Origin: Algoriphagus faecimaris
GTDB taxonomy: Bacteria; Bacteroidota; Bacteroidia; Cytophagales; Cyclobacteriaceae
Length of the DNA stretch: 64,000 nucleotides
Reading direction: 5' to 3'
Assembly (NCBI RefSeq): GCF_900101705.1
Contig: NZ_FNAC01000010.1
Coordinates: forward strand, 1 to 64,000
How positions within the stretch are numbered: position 1 is the first letter of the stretch; each line of letters starts with the position of its first letter. The notes below the pieces were generated by a model. It had not been told where the DNA came from. It saw only the letters and a program-made list of their open reading frames with translations, and ran no database searches. Below are positions 9,085-18,162 of the stretch, in pieces. A program made the position numbers and the translations under genes.

Positions 9085-10104
9085 TCAATCGATCGGATTA
9101 GCTGCCACACCCTCAAAAGTCATTTGGATGGGCTTGATCGTCCCATCTTCGTTGAATTCCATCACATCAATGCATGTCACCCGATGATCCCGGTCTTCAT
9201 TGGGAATAGGGCGTCGATGATAGACCATGTACCAATCATCCGAACCGGGCTTCTGAATGGCGGAATTGTGTCCCGCTCCAGTAGCGATGCTGTCCTTTTC
9301 CAAGATCGTTCCGATCCGCTCAAAGGGTCCTTTCGGTTTATCAGCCATCGCATAGGCCACTTTGTAGCTCTCATTGGTCCAGCCTCCTTCGGACCACATT
9401 AGGTAGTAGATGTTATTTCTCAAAAACATGAAAGGCCCTTCCACATAGCCCTCGGGGGTGATTTCGTGAAAAAGCTCCCCATCTTCCCAAGGCTCAAATC
9501 CCGTAAAATCCGCATTGAGTTTTCCCAGATTACAATGTCCCCAACCACCGTAAAAAAAGTAGTGGGTTCCGTCCACATCTTTAAACACAAATTGATCAAT
9601 CGGCTGCGCGCCATGATAAAAATCCGATAGCAGCGGCTCGCCCAAGTAATCCTGAAATGGCCCGTCGGGATTGTACGCTACGGCAATTCCTATTCCTCCA
9701 AAGTGATTGATGTCATTATTGGGATCGTAGCCCGGCCGTTCGGGGGTTTGGATATCATTTGCCGAGAAAAAGAGAAAGTATTTTCCATCCTTCTCGATGG
9801 CAGCGGGTGCCCACATCGCTTGTCGGGCCCATTTGATCGCGGCGGTATCGAGAATCCGTTCATGCTTTTCCCAAGTCACCAGGTCTTTGGACGAAAAAGC
9901 ATCAAAATGGAGCTGATCCTCATATCGTGCCGAATAGGTAGGATAAATCCAATACTCATCCCCAAAAACCACGCCCTCTGGATCGGCATACCATCCTTCG
10001 AAAATGGGATTTCCGGAGCGTTTTGGAGGGGAATCCTGAGTTTCTGTTTTAGGAGAGCAGGCCAGTGTGAAAATTAGGAAAAAGGAGAAGAGACTTGATT
10101 TCAT
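9085..10104 (-). CDS. Glycoside hydrolase family 43 lipoprotein
   Basis: The 339-residue protein has a lipoprotein leader ending FTLACS (Cys16). The rest is a five-bladed propeller of GH43 type. The expected catalytic triad is present: Asp41 in YADPEG (general base), Asp170 in PIDQFVF (pKa modulator) and Glu222 in VEGPFMF (general acid). GH43 enzymes are mostly arabinofuranosidases, xylosidases or galactosidases; I cannot assign the subfamily from sequence alone. The start at 10104 is preferred over 10170 because it places the hydrophobic leader at the N-terminus. The gene is convergent with glyS and stands alone, without a transporter next to it. Confidence 0.88.
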   Translation of the reverse strand: MKSSLFSFFLIFTLACSPKTETQDSPPKRSGNPIFEGWYADPEGVVFGDEYWIYPTYSARYEDQLHFDAFSSKDLVTWEKHERILDTAAIKWARQAMWAPAAIEKDGKYFLFFSANDIQTPERPGYDPNNDINHFGGIGIAVAYNPDGPFQDYLGEPLLSDFYHGAQPIDQFVFKDVDGTHYFFYGGWGHCNLGKLNADFTGFEPWEDGELFHEITPEGYVEGPFMFLRNNIYYLMWSEGGWTNESYKVAYAMADKPKGPFERIGTILEKDSIATGAGHNSAIQKPGSDDWYMVYHRRPIPNEDRDHRVTCIDVMEFNEDGTIKPIQMTFEGVAANPID

Positions 10105-10320
10105 AGCTGAATAGGTTGGATGCTTAAAAATAATAGAAATGAATTGGGAAAAGGAAACTCTGGCGGACATTGCTGTTCAGTATTCCTTACTGTTAAAGAT
10201 TTGCAATTTTGAACTTTGAGGACTGTTTAAAATCTCACTTTTATTATTAATCGAGTTTATATCGGATTAAAAATCCTACGATAAGACCTCGGAATTGTAA
10301 ATTCCGATAAGCATAGGCAT

Positions 10321-10356
10321 AAAAAAATCCCCCTTCGGTGAGGAAGAGGGAGGTTT
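10321..10356 (-). terminator. Rho-independent terminator for the 10.4-11.3 kb lipoprotein gene
   Basis: On the minus strand TCCCTCTTC, a six-base loop and GAAGGGGGA (one T-G wobble) are followed by seven T residues, starting just 18 bases past the stop codon. Confidence 0.7.
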
Positions 10357-10373
10357 TTGAATTTACTTTTATA

Positions 10374-11348
10374 TTACTCTTCTGTCTCGCAAGTCTGAAC
10401 ATCCAAATGAATCAGATAATATCGATCGCTATTGGTATCGATAACTAGACTTGTTCCCTTATTTGGAGCGTCGCCTGGTTTTGGTCTACCTGCAGTTGGT
10501 AATTCATCATCAGCATAACTGTACCACTTAACCGACTCATCTTCTCCCTCTGAAAGTGAATAGTCTGAATCCAAAGAAATGGTAATCGTACCTTCGATTT
10601 CATCATAGGTTGCAGATCCGATTATATTTTCATTTTCATATACATTTTGAGTAGCATCTCCTTCGATATCAAAAGCATACCACCAAGCGTTGTTGAATCC
10701 TTCTCCTGGTTTGCCACTATTTTCACCCTCGAGATTTCCTACATATCCAGTTTCTTTAACTATAACGCACTCTACAGAACAAACCTCAAAAAGTGAATAA
10801 GTCTCAATCCAAGCAATACCATTTCCTCCACCTTCTTGAATAACATAGAAATCTACCACATCACAAGCCATCCAGCCATCAGGTAATGGGATGCTATGAG
10901 AAACTGTACTTCCAAAAGGTACTTCTTCTATCAATAATAAGTCACCATCAATGGCAATAGTGATATCTGCCTTAGCATTAAAATTGCCGCTAAGCTTGTT
11001 ATAATCTACTTCAACCACAAAATCTGTTTCCGTGTTGTAAGCCCTGTAGGTAACCTCTTTGGTATTAATATTATTTCCACCTCCAGAGGATTCCGTTGCA
11101 GTACCACTTTTCACAAAATAATCCTCACTGCCAGGCACAATGCAGTCAATACTACAATCCGCTTCATCGTATTCTCTAAAATTCTCTCCACCACCCAAAG
11201 GCGTCAATACAAACCCGCCGTCTTTATCGACTTTGGCTTGTTCCAGTTGCAAATCTTCATTTTCGTAGCTAGCCATTTGGCTACATGCGCCGAGTAAAAG
11301 CCCTGAGATCACTAACCCCAAAAAGCTTGATGTAAAAGTTTTTTTCAT
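10374..11348 (-). CDS. Hypothetical lipoprotein, acidic and Cys-paired
   Basis: I do not recognise this 324-residue protein. It has a textbook lipoprotein leader, MKKTFTSSFLGLVISGLLLGAC, with Cys22 as the lipidation site. After it come a Gly/Glu-rich linker, a CSIDC pair, a CSVEC pair, and beta-rich segments ending in a C-terminal QTCETEE. The mature protein is strongly acidic, and the four Cys in CxxxC pairs suggest disulfides in an exported protein. It could be a cell-surface beta-sandwich protein, which is an inference from composition. It has its own terminator and about 200 bases of non-coding DNA on each side, so it is probably monocistronic. The start at 11348 was chosen over 11393 because of the leader. 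Confidence 0.7.
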   Translation of the reverse strand: MKKTFTSSFLGLVISGLLLGACSQMASYENEDLQLEQAKVDKDGGFVLTPLGGGENFREYDEADCSIDCIVPGSEDYFVKSGTATESSGGGNNINTKEVTYRAYNTETDFVVEVDYNKLSGNFNAKADITIAIDGDLLLIEEVPFGSTVSHSIPLPDGWMACDVVDFYVIQEGGGNGIAWIETYSLFEVCSVECVIVKETGYVGNLEGENSGKPGEGFNNAWWYAFDIEGDATQNVYENENIIGSATYDEIEGTITISLDSDYSLSEGEDESVKWYSYADDELPTAGRPKPGDAPNKGTSLVIDTNSDRYYLIHLDVQTCETEE

Positions 11349-11574
11349 GAGTTGTATAAGTTTTTTATATGTAATAATAAATGTTTTTAACATACAAAAA
11401 AATGTTTTTGAAAAATATTTTGAGTAAAATTACTCAATTGTCCCACAGCGTTCTTTAGACGGTATTTCCTTAAAATCAAGAACTTATCATTCCTAGATTT
11501 TTAATACGCTCGAATTATCCAAATAAACCCAACTTCTCCTGCAAATTCCTAGTTTAGTAGCAAAGTTATGCCTC

Positions 11575-13041
11575 ATGTCACAAGATGCTATAGTCATTGG
11601 TTCTGGTATAGCGGGTCTTGCCTCCGCTATTCGATTAAAGGTAAAAGGATATCAAGTCGATGTCTTTGAAGCCAACTCCTATCCGGGAGGAAAGCTTTCT
11701 GAAATCACATTGAACGGCTATCGTTTTGATGCCGGACCGTCACTTTTTACACTACCTGAGCAGGTGGAAGAACTTTTTCGCCTTGCCGGTAGGAAGGCCG
11801 AGGAGCATTTTGAGTATGAAAAATTGGAGGTTGCCTGCCACTATTTCTGGGAAGATGGTAAGCAGTTGAAAGCCTGGGCGGATATCAATCGTTTTGCTGA
11901 AGAGGTGGAAACCAAATTGGGCGAACCTGCGCAAAATGTGCGTGAGGCTTTGCGGAGCTCTGCCTTCATTTATGAGCATTTGGCACCGCTGTTTATGCAC
12001 AGATCCCTCCATCAAGTCAGTACTTGGACCAATGCCCAAGCGATGAAGTCTTATCTGAAAATGGGGAAGTTGGGGATTTTCTCCACCATGCATGAAGCCA
12101 ATAAGCAGCGTTTTTCCAATCCTAAGATGGTTCAGCTTTTCAACCGATACGCTACCTATAATGGTTCGGACCCATATCAGACTCCTGCTACGCTGAATAT
12201 CATTCCTCACTTGGAATTTAATATCGGGGCCTACTTTCCCAAAAAAGGCATGCACGAGATCACGCAGAGCCTCTACAAACTGGCAGAAGAACTCGGGGTC
12301 AAATTCCATTTCAATTCCAAAGTGGAGGAAATCCTGGTAGAAAAAGGCAAGGCCATAGGGATTAAAGTACAAGAGGATATCTTTCTCGCAGACCTTGTCG
12401 TCAATAACATGGACATGGTCAATGCCTACAAGAGCATTTTGCGTAAGCAAAAGCAACCTAAAAAGCTGTTGGATCAACCGAAATCAAGCTCAGCGCTGAT
12501 TTTCTATTGGGGGGTAAAAAAGGAATTCAAGGAGCTAGGCCTTCATAACATTTTCTTTTCGGAAGATTACAAAACAGAATTTGAGCATATTTTTAAGAAA
12601 GGCAGCATCTATGATGACCCCACGGTTTATATTAACATCACTTCCACACATAAGCCCGATGATGCGCCTAAAGGCTGTATGAATTGGTTTACCATGATAA
12701 ATGTGCCTAATAATCAGGGACAGGATTGGGATCAGATGATTGCCGAGGCGAGAAAAACCATCATCGATAAAGTCAACCGGGTGCTGAAAACCGATTTGGA
12801 GCCTTTGATCGAAGTGGAGGAAATTTTGGAGCCAAGAACGATCGAGTCCAAAACCTCCAGTGCGAATGGGGCGCTATACGGCAATAGTTCCAATAATCGT
12901 TTTGCGGCTTTTCTCCGGCATGCCAATTACTCCTCCGATATCAAAAACCTCTATTTCTGCGGCGGCTCCGTTCATCCGGGAGGGGGAATTCCGCTTTCCT
13001 TGCTTTCAGCAAAGATTATGATGGGTTTTGTGGGGGATTAA
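11575..13041 (+). CDS. Phytoene desaturase/carotenoid desaturase-family FAD enzyme
   Basis: The 488-residue protein starts with a dinucleotide-binding motif (AIVIGSGIAGLASAIRL) and the EANSYPGGK segment. It ends with the family's FAD-contacting block, YFCGGSVHPGGGIPL. These features and the length fit the CrtI/CrtD group of carotenoid desaturases, which introduce double bases into C40 carotenoid chains at the membrane. Whether it is the phytoene desaturase (CrtI) or a later 3,4-desaturase (CrtD) cannot be decided here, because no crtB or other pigment gene is near. Stand-alone placement, away from a pigment cluster, slightly favours a CrtD-like role (inference). Confidence 0.8.
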   Translation: MSQDAIVIGSGIAGLASAIRLKVKGYQVDVFEANSYPGGKLSEITLNGYRFDAGPSLFTLPEQVEELFRLAGRKAEEHFEYEKLEVACHYFWEDGKQLKAWADINRFAEEVETKLGEPAQNVREALRSSAFIYEHLAPLFMHRSLHQVSTWTNAQAMKSYLKMGKLGIFSTMHEANKQRFSNPKMVQLFNRYATYNGSDPYQTPATLNIIPHLEFNIGAYFPKKGMHEITQSLYKLAEELGVKFHFNSKVEEILVEKGKAIGIKVQEDIFLADLVVNNMDMVNAYKSILRKQKQPKKLLDQPKSSSALIFYWGVKKEFKELGLHNIFFSEDYKTEFEHIFKKGSIYDDPTVYINITSTHKPDDAPKGCMNWFTMINVPNNQGQDWDQMIAEARKTIIDKVNRVLKTDLEPLIEVEEILEPRTIESKTSSANGALYGNSSNNRFAAFLRHANYSSDIKNLYFCGGSVHPGGGIPLSLLSAKIMMGFVGD

Positions 13042-13150
13042 AAATTGGGCTGAGAAGGGTTATAAGATGGAAAGGTTACAAAGTTCTATTTTTGAAAACA
13101 AAGATTGAATCCAGTTAGCCGCTCGTAAATCGTACTTCGAAATTCTTAAA

Positions 13151-13651
13151 TCACAAAAGTGAATCTATTGCCTCCTGCACCAAATCCTGCTCAAATCCAC
13201 GCTGCATCAGATAGCCGATGACTTTAAATCGTTTCTTGTACAGGTCGGACTCTTTGGTTTTTTCCCACTTCTTTTCGGTCTCAGTCAGCAAGGTATCATA
13301 GTATTCTTCCGGGTCGATTTCAGTTAGCGCTTTACGAATCAATGATTCAGGAATCTGACGCATTTTCAATTCCTGTCGGATCCGGTTTCTCCCCCATTTT
13401 TTCATCCTAAACTTGCCTCGAGCAAAGGCTGGAGCAAAGCGCTCTTCATCCAAGAATTTTTCTGCAATTAAAAAATCAATCAATTCCTCCTTGTCATCCT
13501 CCTTGACTCCTTTCTCGTACATTTTCCGACTCACTTCCCAAATGCAGCGCTCCTGATAGGCGCAGAAAGCCTGCAGCTTTTCCTTCGCCTCCTCAAAGGA
13601 CCAGGGCTTTTTTTGGTGCTCATGTGGGTATTTTTTTCCCCAACCAGACAT
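13151..13651 (-). CDS. recX: Regulatory protein RecX
   Basis: The 166-residue, all-helical, basic protein has the three-helix repeats of RecX. The segments IDFLIAEKFLDEERFA and KWGRNRIRQELKMRQIP are characteristic. RecX binds RecA filaments and limits recombinase activity. It is not next to recA here. It is transcribed divergently from tpiA, with 66 bases between the two starts. Confidence 0.9.
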   Translation of the reverse strand: MSGWGKKYPHEHQKKPWSFEEAKEKLQAFCAYQERCIWEVSRKMYEKGVKEDDKEELIDFLIAEKFLDEERFAPAFARGKFRMKKWGRNRIRQELKMRQIPESLIRKALTEIDPEEYYDTLLTETEKKWEKTKESDLYKKRFKVIGYLMQRGFEQDLVQEAIDSLL

Positions 13652-13683
13652 TTTGCTTAATTTTAGAAGAAATTTTACCTTTT
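13652..13683 (+). promoter_or_regulatory. Probable tpiA promoter
   Basis: TTTG at 13652-13655 and TACCTTTT at 13676-13683 are separated by 20 bases. This fits the Bacteroidota TTTG/TAnnTTTG pattern with one mismatch. Transcription would start about 13690, leaving a short leader before tpiA. Confidence 0.5.
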
Positions 13684-13691
13684 AGTTTTCT

Positions 13692-13699
13692 CAAACCTA
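13692..13699 (-). promoter_or_regulatory. Possible recX -7 box
   Basis: On the minus strand the sequence reads TAGGTTTG, an exact match to TAnnTTTG, 41 bases upstream of the recX start. It is interleaved with the tpiA promoter. No clear -33 element is seen. Confidence 0.35.
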
Positions 13700-13717
13700 A
13701 CAAAATTTTAAAAGCAA

Positions 13718-14479
13718 ATGCGTAAGAAAATCATAGCCGGCAACTGGAAAATGAACATGACTTTCGATGAAGGTCAGAAATTGACTTCCGAGATCGTCAA
13801 CATGTTCAAAGATGAAAATATAACTGATGTACAGCTTGTACTCAACCCTCCTTTTCCACACTTACACCCTGTTAAAAAGTTGATAGGAGATACAAAAAAC
13901 GTGTTTTTGGGAGCTCAAAATTGTTCGGACAAAGAGTCAGGTGCTTATACCGGTGAGGTTTCAGCTAAGATTTTGGCATCTTTTGGGGTGACTCATGTGA
14001 TTTTAGGTCATTCGGAGCGCCGGGAATATTTCAAAGAAGATAATTCCCTGCTAACAGAAAAGGTAAAGCAGGTATTGGCAAATGGACTGACCCCGATTTT
14101 CTGCTGCGGGGAATCCTTGGAGATCCGCGAGGCAGGAACCCATGAGCCCAATGTGAAATTTCAGTTGACTGACAGTCTTTTTGGACTTACTGCTGAGGAA
14201 ATAGCCAAAGTCGTCATTGCTTACGAACCGATTTGGGCGATAGGAACGGGGAAAACAGCAAGCTCTGATGAAGCGCAGCAAATGCATCAAACCTTGAGAA
14301 AGCATATTGCTTCTAAATATGGACAAGAAGTGGCCGATTCGATTTCTATTCTTTATGGGGGAAGTATGAATGCAGGAAATGCTGCCGACCTGCTCTCCAA
14401 ACCTGATGTAGACGGAGGCCTAATCGGCGGGGCGTCATTGAAGTCAAGAGACTTCATCACCATCGCCAAATCATATTAA
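13718..14479 (+). CDS. tpiA: Triosephosphate isomerase
   Basis: This 253-residue enzyme has the normal length for the glycolytic isomerase of dihydroxyacetone phosphate and glyceraldehyde 3-phosphate. Active-site residues are visible: Asn and Lys in GNWKMN (residues 9-14), His in GHSERR (about residue 100), Glu in AYEPIWAIGTG (about residue 170), and the phosphate loop LYGGSMNAGN. It heads a likely operon with prmA, the small membrane protein and possibly recJ. Confidence 0.97.
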   Translation: MRKKIIAGNWKMNMTFDEGQKLTSEIVNMFKDENITDVQLVLNPPFPHLHPVKKLIGDTKNVFLGAQNCSDKESGAYTGEVSAKILASFGVTHVILGHSERREYFKEDNSLLTEKVKQVLANGLTPIFCCGESLEIREAGTHEPNVKFQLTDSLFGLTAEEIAKVVIAYEPIWAIGTGKTASSDEAQQMHQTLRKHIASKYGQEVADSISILYGGSMNAGNAADLLSKPDVDGGLIGGASLKSRDFITIAKSY

Positions 14480-14488
14480 TTGATCTCA

Positions 14489-15316
14489 ATGGATTACCTA
14501 GAATTAAAGATTACCTGCCGGGAAGAATTCCGGGAGATCCTCATAGCCGAGCTTTCTGAGATCGGCTATGATTCTTTTTTAGAAACCGAAGAAGGTTTTG
14601 ATACTTACTCCGAGATCGACTCTTTTGATCGGGAAGCTTTTGATGAAATCATCCATCGCTATCAAGAGGCTGCTGCCATCAGCTTGAAAGAAAATAGGGT
14701 GCAAAAAACCAACTGGAACGAAGAGTGGGAAAAAAATTACGATCCTATCGCTGTCGATGATTTGGTCTATGTGCGAGCTTCTTTTCATCCATCTCAGGAG
14801 GGATTTCAACATGAAATTGTTATCAATCCCAAAATGTCTTTTGGCACGGGTCATCATGCGACTACTTTTCAGATGCTGAGACTTCAGGGTCGAATTGACC
14901 ATAAAGGAAAACGCGTGCTGGATGTTGGCTCGGGGACGGGAATTTTAGCAATTATGGCCCATTTGCTTGGCGCTGATGAAGTTCAGGCTTTTGATATCGA
15001 CGATTGGTGCGTGGACAATGGTAATGAAAACTTTGCTTTGAATAGCCTGCCAATCCAAATGGGTCTGGGGACTATTCGTTCAGTGCAACCAAAAGGGCCT
15101 TTTGATATTATTTTGGCGAATATCAATAAAAACGTTTTACTCGATGAATTGGAGATTTATGCAAGTTTGCTGAAAGAGGGGGGCTATTTACTCCTTAGCG
15201 GCTTTTATACCGAGGATATTCAAGATTTGACTGACCATTGCAAGTCCTTGGATTTGGATCTTCTTTCTCAGGAAAGTAAGGATAATTGGGCAGCCTTGGT
15301 TATGAAAAAAAGCTAA
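14489..15316 (+). CDS. prmA: Ribosomal protein L11 methyltransferase
   Basis: The 275-residue SAM-dependent enzyme trimethylates lysines of ribosomal protein L11. The N-terminal domain recognises L11. The catalytic domain has MSFGTGHHATT, the SAM-binding motif VLDVGSGTGILAI (about residues 145-158) and the ILANINKNVL motif of PrmA. The ATG at 14489 lies 9 bases past the tpiA stop and gives MDYLELKIT; a TTG immediately after the tpiA stop is a less likely start. Confidence 0.93.
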   Translation: MDYLELKITCREEFREILIAELSEIGYDSFLETEEGFDTYSEIDSFDREAFDEIIHRYQEAAAISLKENRVQKTNWNEEWEKNYDPIAVDDLVYVRASFHPSQEGFQHEIVINPKMSFGTGHHATTFQMLRLQGRIDHKGKRVLDVGSGTGILAIMAHLLGADEVQAFDIDDWCVDNGNENFALNSLPIQMGLGTIRSVQPKGPFDIILANINKNVLLDELEIYASLLKEGGYLLLSGFYTEDIQDLTDHCKSLDLDLLSQESKDNWAALVMKKS

Positions 15317-15318
15317 TC

Positions 15319-15507
15319 ATGCAGGAATTAGGTATTTATGCAGTACTTTTTATTTTGCTCATAGGGCATACCCTACTCGCAGGGAAAATGTATCGAAAAG
15401 TACATGATGACACCAGTCTTTCGCTTAGAGAAAAAAACGACTGGAAACTCAAAGCCCTGATTTTTCCAGGCTATTTTTGGTTCAAATACAAGAAGCTAAG
15501 TCGGTAA
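15319..15507 (+). CDS. Small single-span membrane protein, unknown function
   Basis: The 62-residue protein starts 2 bases after the prmA stop. One hydrophobic helix (AVLFILLIGHTLLAGKMY, about residues 7-24) is followed by a basic, aromatic C-terminus (FPGYFWFKYKKLSR). I recognise no family. Tight spacing behind prmA and a sensible membrane-anchor composition support it as a real gene. The C-terminal FWFKYKK could lie along the inner face of the membrane (inference). Confidence 0.6.
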   Translation: MQELGIYAVLFILLIGHTLLAGKMYRKVHDDTSLSLREKNDWKLKALIFPGYFWFKYKKLSR

Positions 15508-15610
15508 GTTCAAAGTACTCAGCATTGTGGACGTGTAAAGACTATTAATTCTTGCTTTTGAGAGATAATTCCATGAGACTTCATCCCAAATACTTTCGTA
15601 ATTTAGCCAA

Positions 15611-17335
15611 ATGGAGTACGTCTGGAAACAAAAACCCAAAGCACCTCAACCTATCGTCGAGAAACTAGGAAAAGAAATAAATGTCAATCCCACCTTAGCA
15701 AATATGCTGATTAACCGTGGGGTTGAGAATTTTGAACAGGCAAAAGATTACTTCCGACCCAGTTTGAGTCAGCTTCATGATCCCTTTTTGATGCAGGACA
15801 TGCGAGCTGCAATAGATCGTATTGAGGAGGCAATAGCTAAAGATCAAAAAATCTTGATTTATGGGGATTATGACGTCGATGGGACTACGGCAGTGGCTTT
15901 GGTCTATAGTTTTTTGATGGGCTTTTACCCCCATTTGGAGTTTTACATTCCTGATCGCTACAAGGAAGGCTATGGTATTTCTGAGCGTGGAGTTCGCTAT
16001 GCTGCAGAGCAGGATTTTTCCTTGGTGATTGCCTTGGACTGTGGTATCAAGGCCATCGATAAAGTGGATCTAGCCAAAAAGTTGGGGGTAGATTTTATCA
16101 TTTGTGATCACCATACTCCAGGAGAACAACTACCGGAGGCGGTAGCAGTTTTGGATGCCAAACGCAGCGATTGCGCTTATCCCTACAAGGAGCTCAGCGG
16201 TTGCGGAGTTGGTTTTAAATTGATTCAGGCCTTTGCCAAGCATCGGGGAATGGATGAATCTGTCCTGTACAGCTATTTGGATTTGCTGGTGGTAAGTATT
16301 GCGGCAGATATCGTTCCGATTACGGGTGAAAATAGAATTCTGGCCTATTACGGTCTGGATCGAATAAATAATACCCCTAGGCCTGGGTTTAAGGCTTTGA
16401 TTTTGCGAAGCAAAATTGAAAAAGATATCGGCATCTCAGACATCGTCTTCAAAATAGGCCCCCGAATCAATGCCTCAGGTAGGTTGGAGCATGCTAAAGC
16501 CTCTGTGGAGCTTTTGATATCGGCAGACTTGGAATCTGCTATGGAGCGAGCCAAAGTAGTGGATGAAGTGAATGCGACACGGAGAAATTTTGATGAAAAT
16601 ATCACTAAAGAGGCTTTTGAGATGATCGCTGCACGGGAGACGGAGCGAGAGTGGAGCAGTACCGTACTTTTCAAGGAAGATTGGCACAAAGGAGTCATTG
16701 GAATCGTCGCAAGCCGCTGTATCGAAAAGTATTATCGACCTACGATTATCCTGACAGAATCCAATGCAAAAGCTACCGGAAGTGCCAGATCGGTGGTAGA
16801 TTTTAATATTTATGAAGCCATAGCAGAATGTAGTGACTTATTGGATCAGTTTGGTGGGCATAAATACGCGGCGGGATTGACCTTGTCTGTAGATAAGGTA
16901 CCCGCATTTCAGGCTAAATTTGAATCCGTAGTCAAAAGCCGAATCGAGGAGATTCATAGAAAACCGGTGATTGAGATTGATGATGAATTACTTCTAGATC
17001 AGATCAACTATAAGTTTTACAATATTTTAAAGCAAATGGCGCCTTTTGGTCCCGGAAATCCCGAAGCTGTATTTAGGATTTCTAATGTTTACGCAGAAGA
17101 TGTGGTCGTGCTCAAAGAAAAACATCTCCGATTTAAAATCGTACAGGATGGGCAAGTGACTACGCCGGTTTGTCTAGCCTTTGGCATGGCTGACCGGGCC
17201 AAAGATCCTGATTTGACTACAGTAAATATGCTAAGAGGAAGAATGCGATTTGATATCGTAGCTGAAATGAGAGAAAATTTTTTCAGAGATAAGAGTAGTT
17301 TGCAATTGTATGTTAAAGACATCAAATTTGATTAA
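15611..17335 (+). CDS. recJ: Single-stranded-DNA-specific exonuclease RecJ
   Basis: The 574-residue protein is full length for RecJ, a 5'-3' single-strand DNA exonuclease in recombination and mismatch repair. DHH-family motifs are present: YGDYDVDGTTAV (about residues 83-94), a metal-binding Asp in VIALDCGIKA, and CDHHTPGEQLP (about residues 163-173). The DHHA1 domain contains ASGRLEHA and ATGSARS, and the C-terminal OB domain includes FGPGNPEAVF. It may share the tpiA transcript, although about 100 bases separate it from the preceding gene. Confidence 0.96.
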   Translation: MEYVWKQKPKAPQPIVEKLGKEINVNPTLANMLINRGVENFEQAKDYFRPSLSQLHDPFLMQDMRAAIDRIEEAIAKDQKILIYGDYDVDGTTAVALVYSFLMGFYPHLEFYIPDRYKEGYGISERGVRYAAEQDFSLVIALDCGIKAIDKVDLAKKLGVDFIICDHHTPGEQLPEAVAVLDAKRSDCAYPYKELSGCGVGFKLIQAFAKHRGMDESVLYSYLDLLVVSIAADIVPITGENRILAYYGLDRINNTPRPGFKALILRSKIEKDIGISDIVFKIGPRINASGRLEHAKASVELLISADLESAMERAKVVDEVNATRRNFDENITKEAFEMIAARETEREWSSTVLFKEDWHKGVIGIVASRCIEKYYRPTIILTESNAKATGSARSVVDFNIYEAIAECSDLLDQFGGHKYAAGLTLSVDKVPAFQAKFESVVKSRIEEIHRKPVIEIDDELLLDQINYKFYNILKQMAPFGPGNPEAVFRISNVYAEDVVVLKEKHLRFKIVQDGQVTTPVCLAFGMADRAKDPDLTTVNMLRGRMRFDIVAEMRENFFRDKSSLQLYVKDIKFD

Positions 17336-17424
17336 AATGAATGGCTTGAGAAGAATAGTCTTTCCACTGAGTGAAATATAATTAAGAGCATTTCTTATGA
17401 CTTTTAAAAACAAATTATAATCGC

Positions 17425-18162
17425 ATGAAACTTCGAGCTGAGCACTTGGTCAAAATCTACAAGGGAAGACGGGTGGTTAATGACATTTCTGTGGAGGTAG
17501 AGCAAGGAGAGATCGTGGGACTTTTGGGGCCCAACGGAGCAGGAAAAACCACCTCATTTTATATGATCGTCGGACTGATTCAGCCCAATGAAGGGAAGAT
17601 TTTTTTAGAAAATGATGATATTACCAGCCTTCCCATGTACAGAAGAGCGAAGCTAGGAATTGGTTATTTGGCTCAGGAAGCCTCAGTTTTCCGTAAACTC
17701 AGCGTAGAGGAAAATATCATGGCAGTTTTGGAAATGACCAAACTCCCCAAGCAGCAGCAGAAGGAAAAAGTAGAAAGTTTGCTAGAAGAGTTTAGCTTGA
17801 CTCACGTTCGAAAAAATCTTGGGATGGTATTGTCCGGAGGTGAAAGAAGGAGAACTGAAATCGCCCGAGCATTGGCCGTAGACCCCAAATTTGTGCTCCT
17901 GGATGAGCCTTTTGCAGGAGTGGACCCCATAGCTGTAGAAGAAATCCAAACTATCGTAGCCAAGCTGAAAACCAAAAATATCGGTATATTGATCACCGAT
18001 CATAATGTCAATGAGACACTCTCGATTACTGATCGAGCCTACTTGATGTTTGAAGGGAAATTGCTAAAGGCAGGAACAGCGGAAGAGCTAGCTGCCGATG
18101 AACAAGTGAGAAAGGTATATCTTGGTAGTCAATTTGAGCTGAAACGCAAAATTTTTAAATAA
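17425..18162 (+). CDS. lptB: Lipopolysaccharide export ABC transporter ATP-binding protein
   Basis: This 245-residue ATPase powers extraction of LPS from the inner membrane through LptBFGC. Walker A is GPNGAGKTT (residues 35-43), the signature is LSGGERRR (136-143), and Walker B is [10 protein letters not shown] with Asp160 and Glu161. The segment [17 protein letters not shown] is diagnostic of LptB over other ABC ATPases. Its stop codon overlaps the start of the next gene in a TAATG arrangement, so the two are translationally coupled. Confidence 0.95.
   Translation: MKLRAEHLVKIYKGRRVVNDISVEVEQGEIVGLLGPNGAGKTTSFYMIVGLIQPNEGKIFLENDDITSLPMYRRAKLGIGYLAQEASVFRKLSVEENIMAVLEMTKLPKQQQKEKVESLLEEFSLTHVRKNLGMVLSGGERRRTEIARALAVDPKFVLLDEPFAGVDPIAVEEIQTIVAKLKTKNIGILITDHNVNETLSITDRAYLMFEGKLLKAGTAEELAADEQVRKVYLGSQFELKRKIFK

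Noticed and set aside
9028..9402. Plus-strand open frame of 124 residues
   Set aside because: It is antisense to the 3' end of the GH43 gene, crosses the shared terminator side, and has no motif.
11752..12477. 241-residue open frame on the minus strand
   Set aside because: It lies fully inside the carotenoid-desaturase-type gene, has no recognisable motif or signal, and the sense frame shows clear family motifs across the same region.
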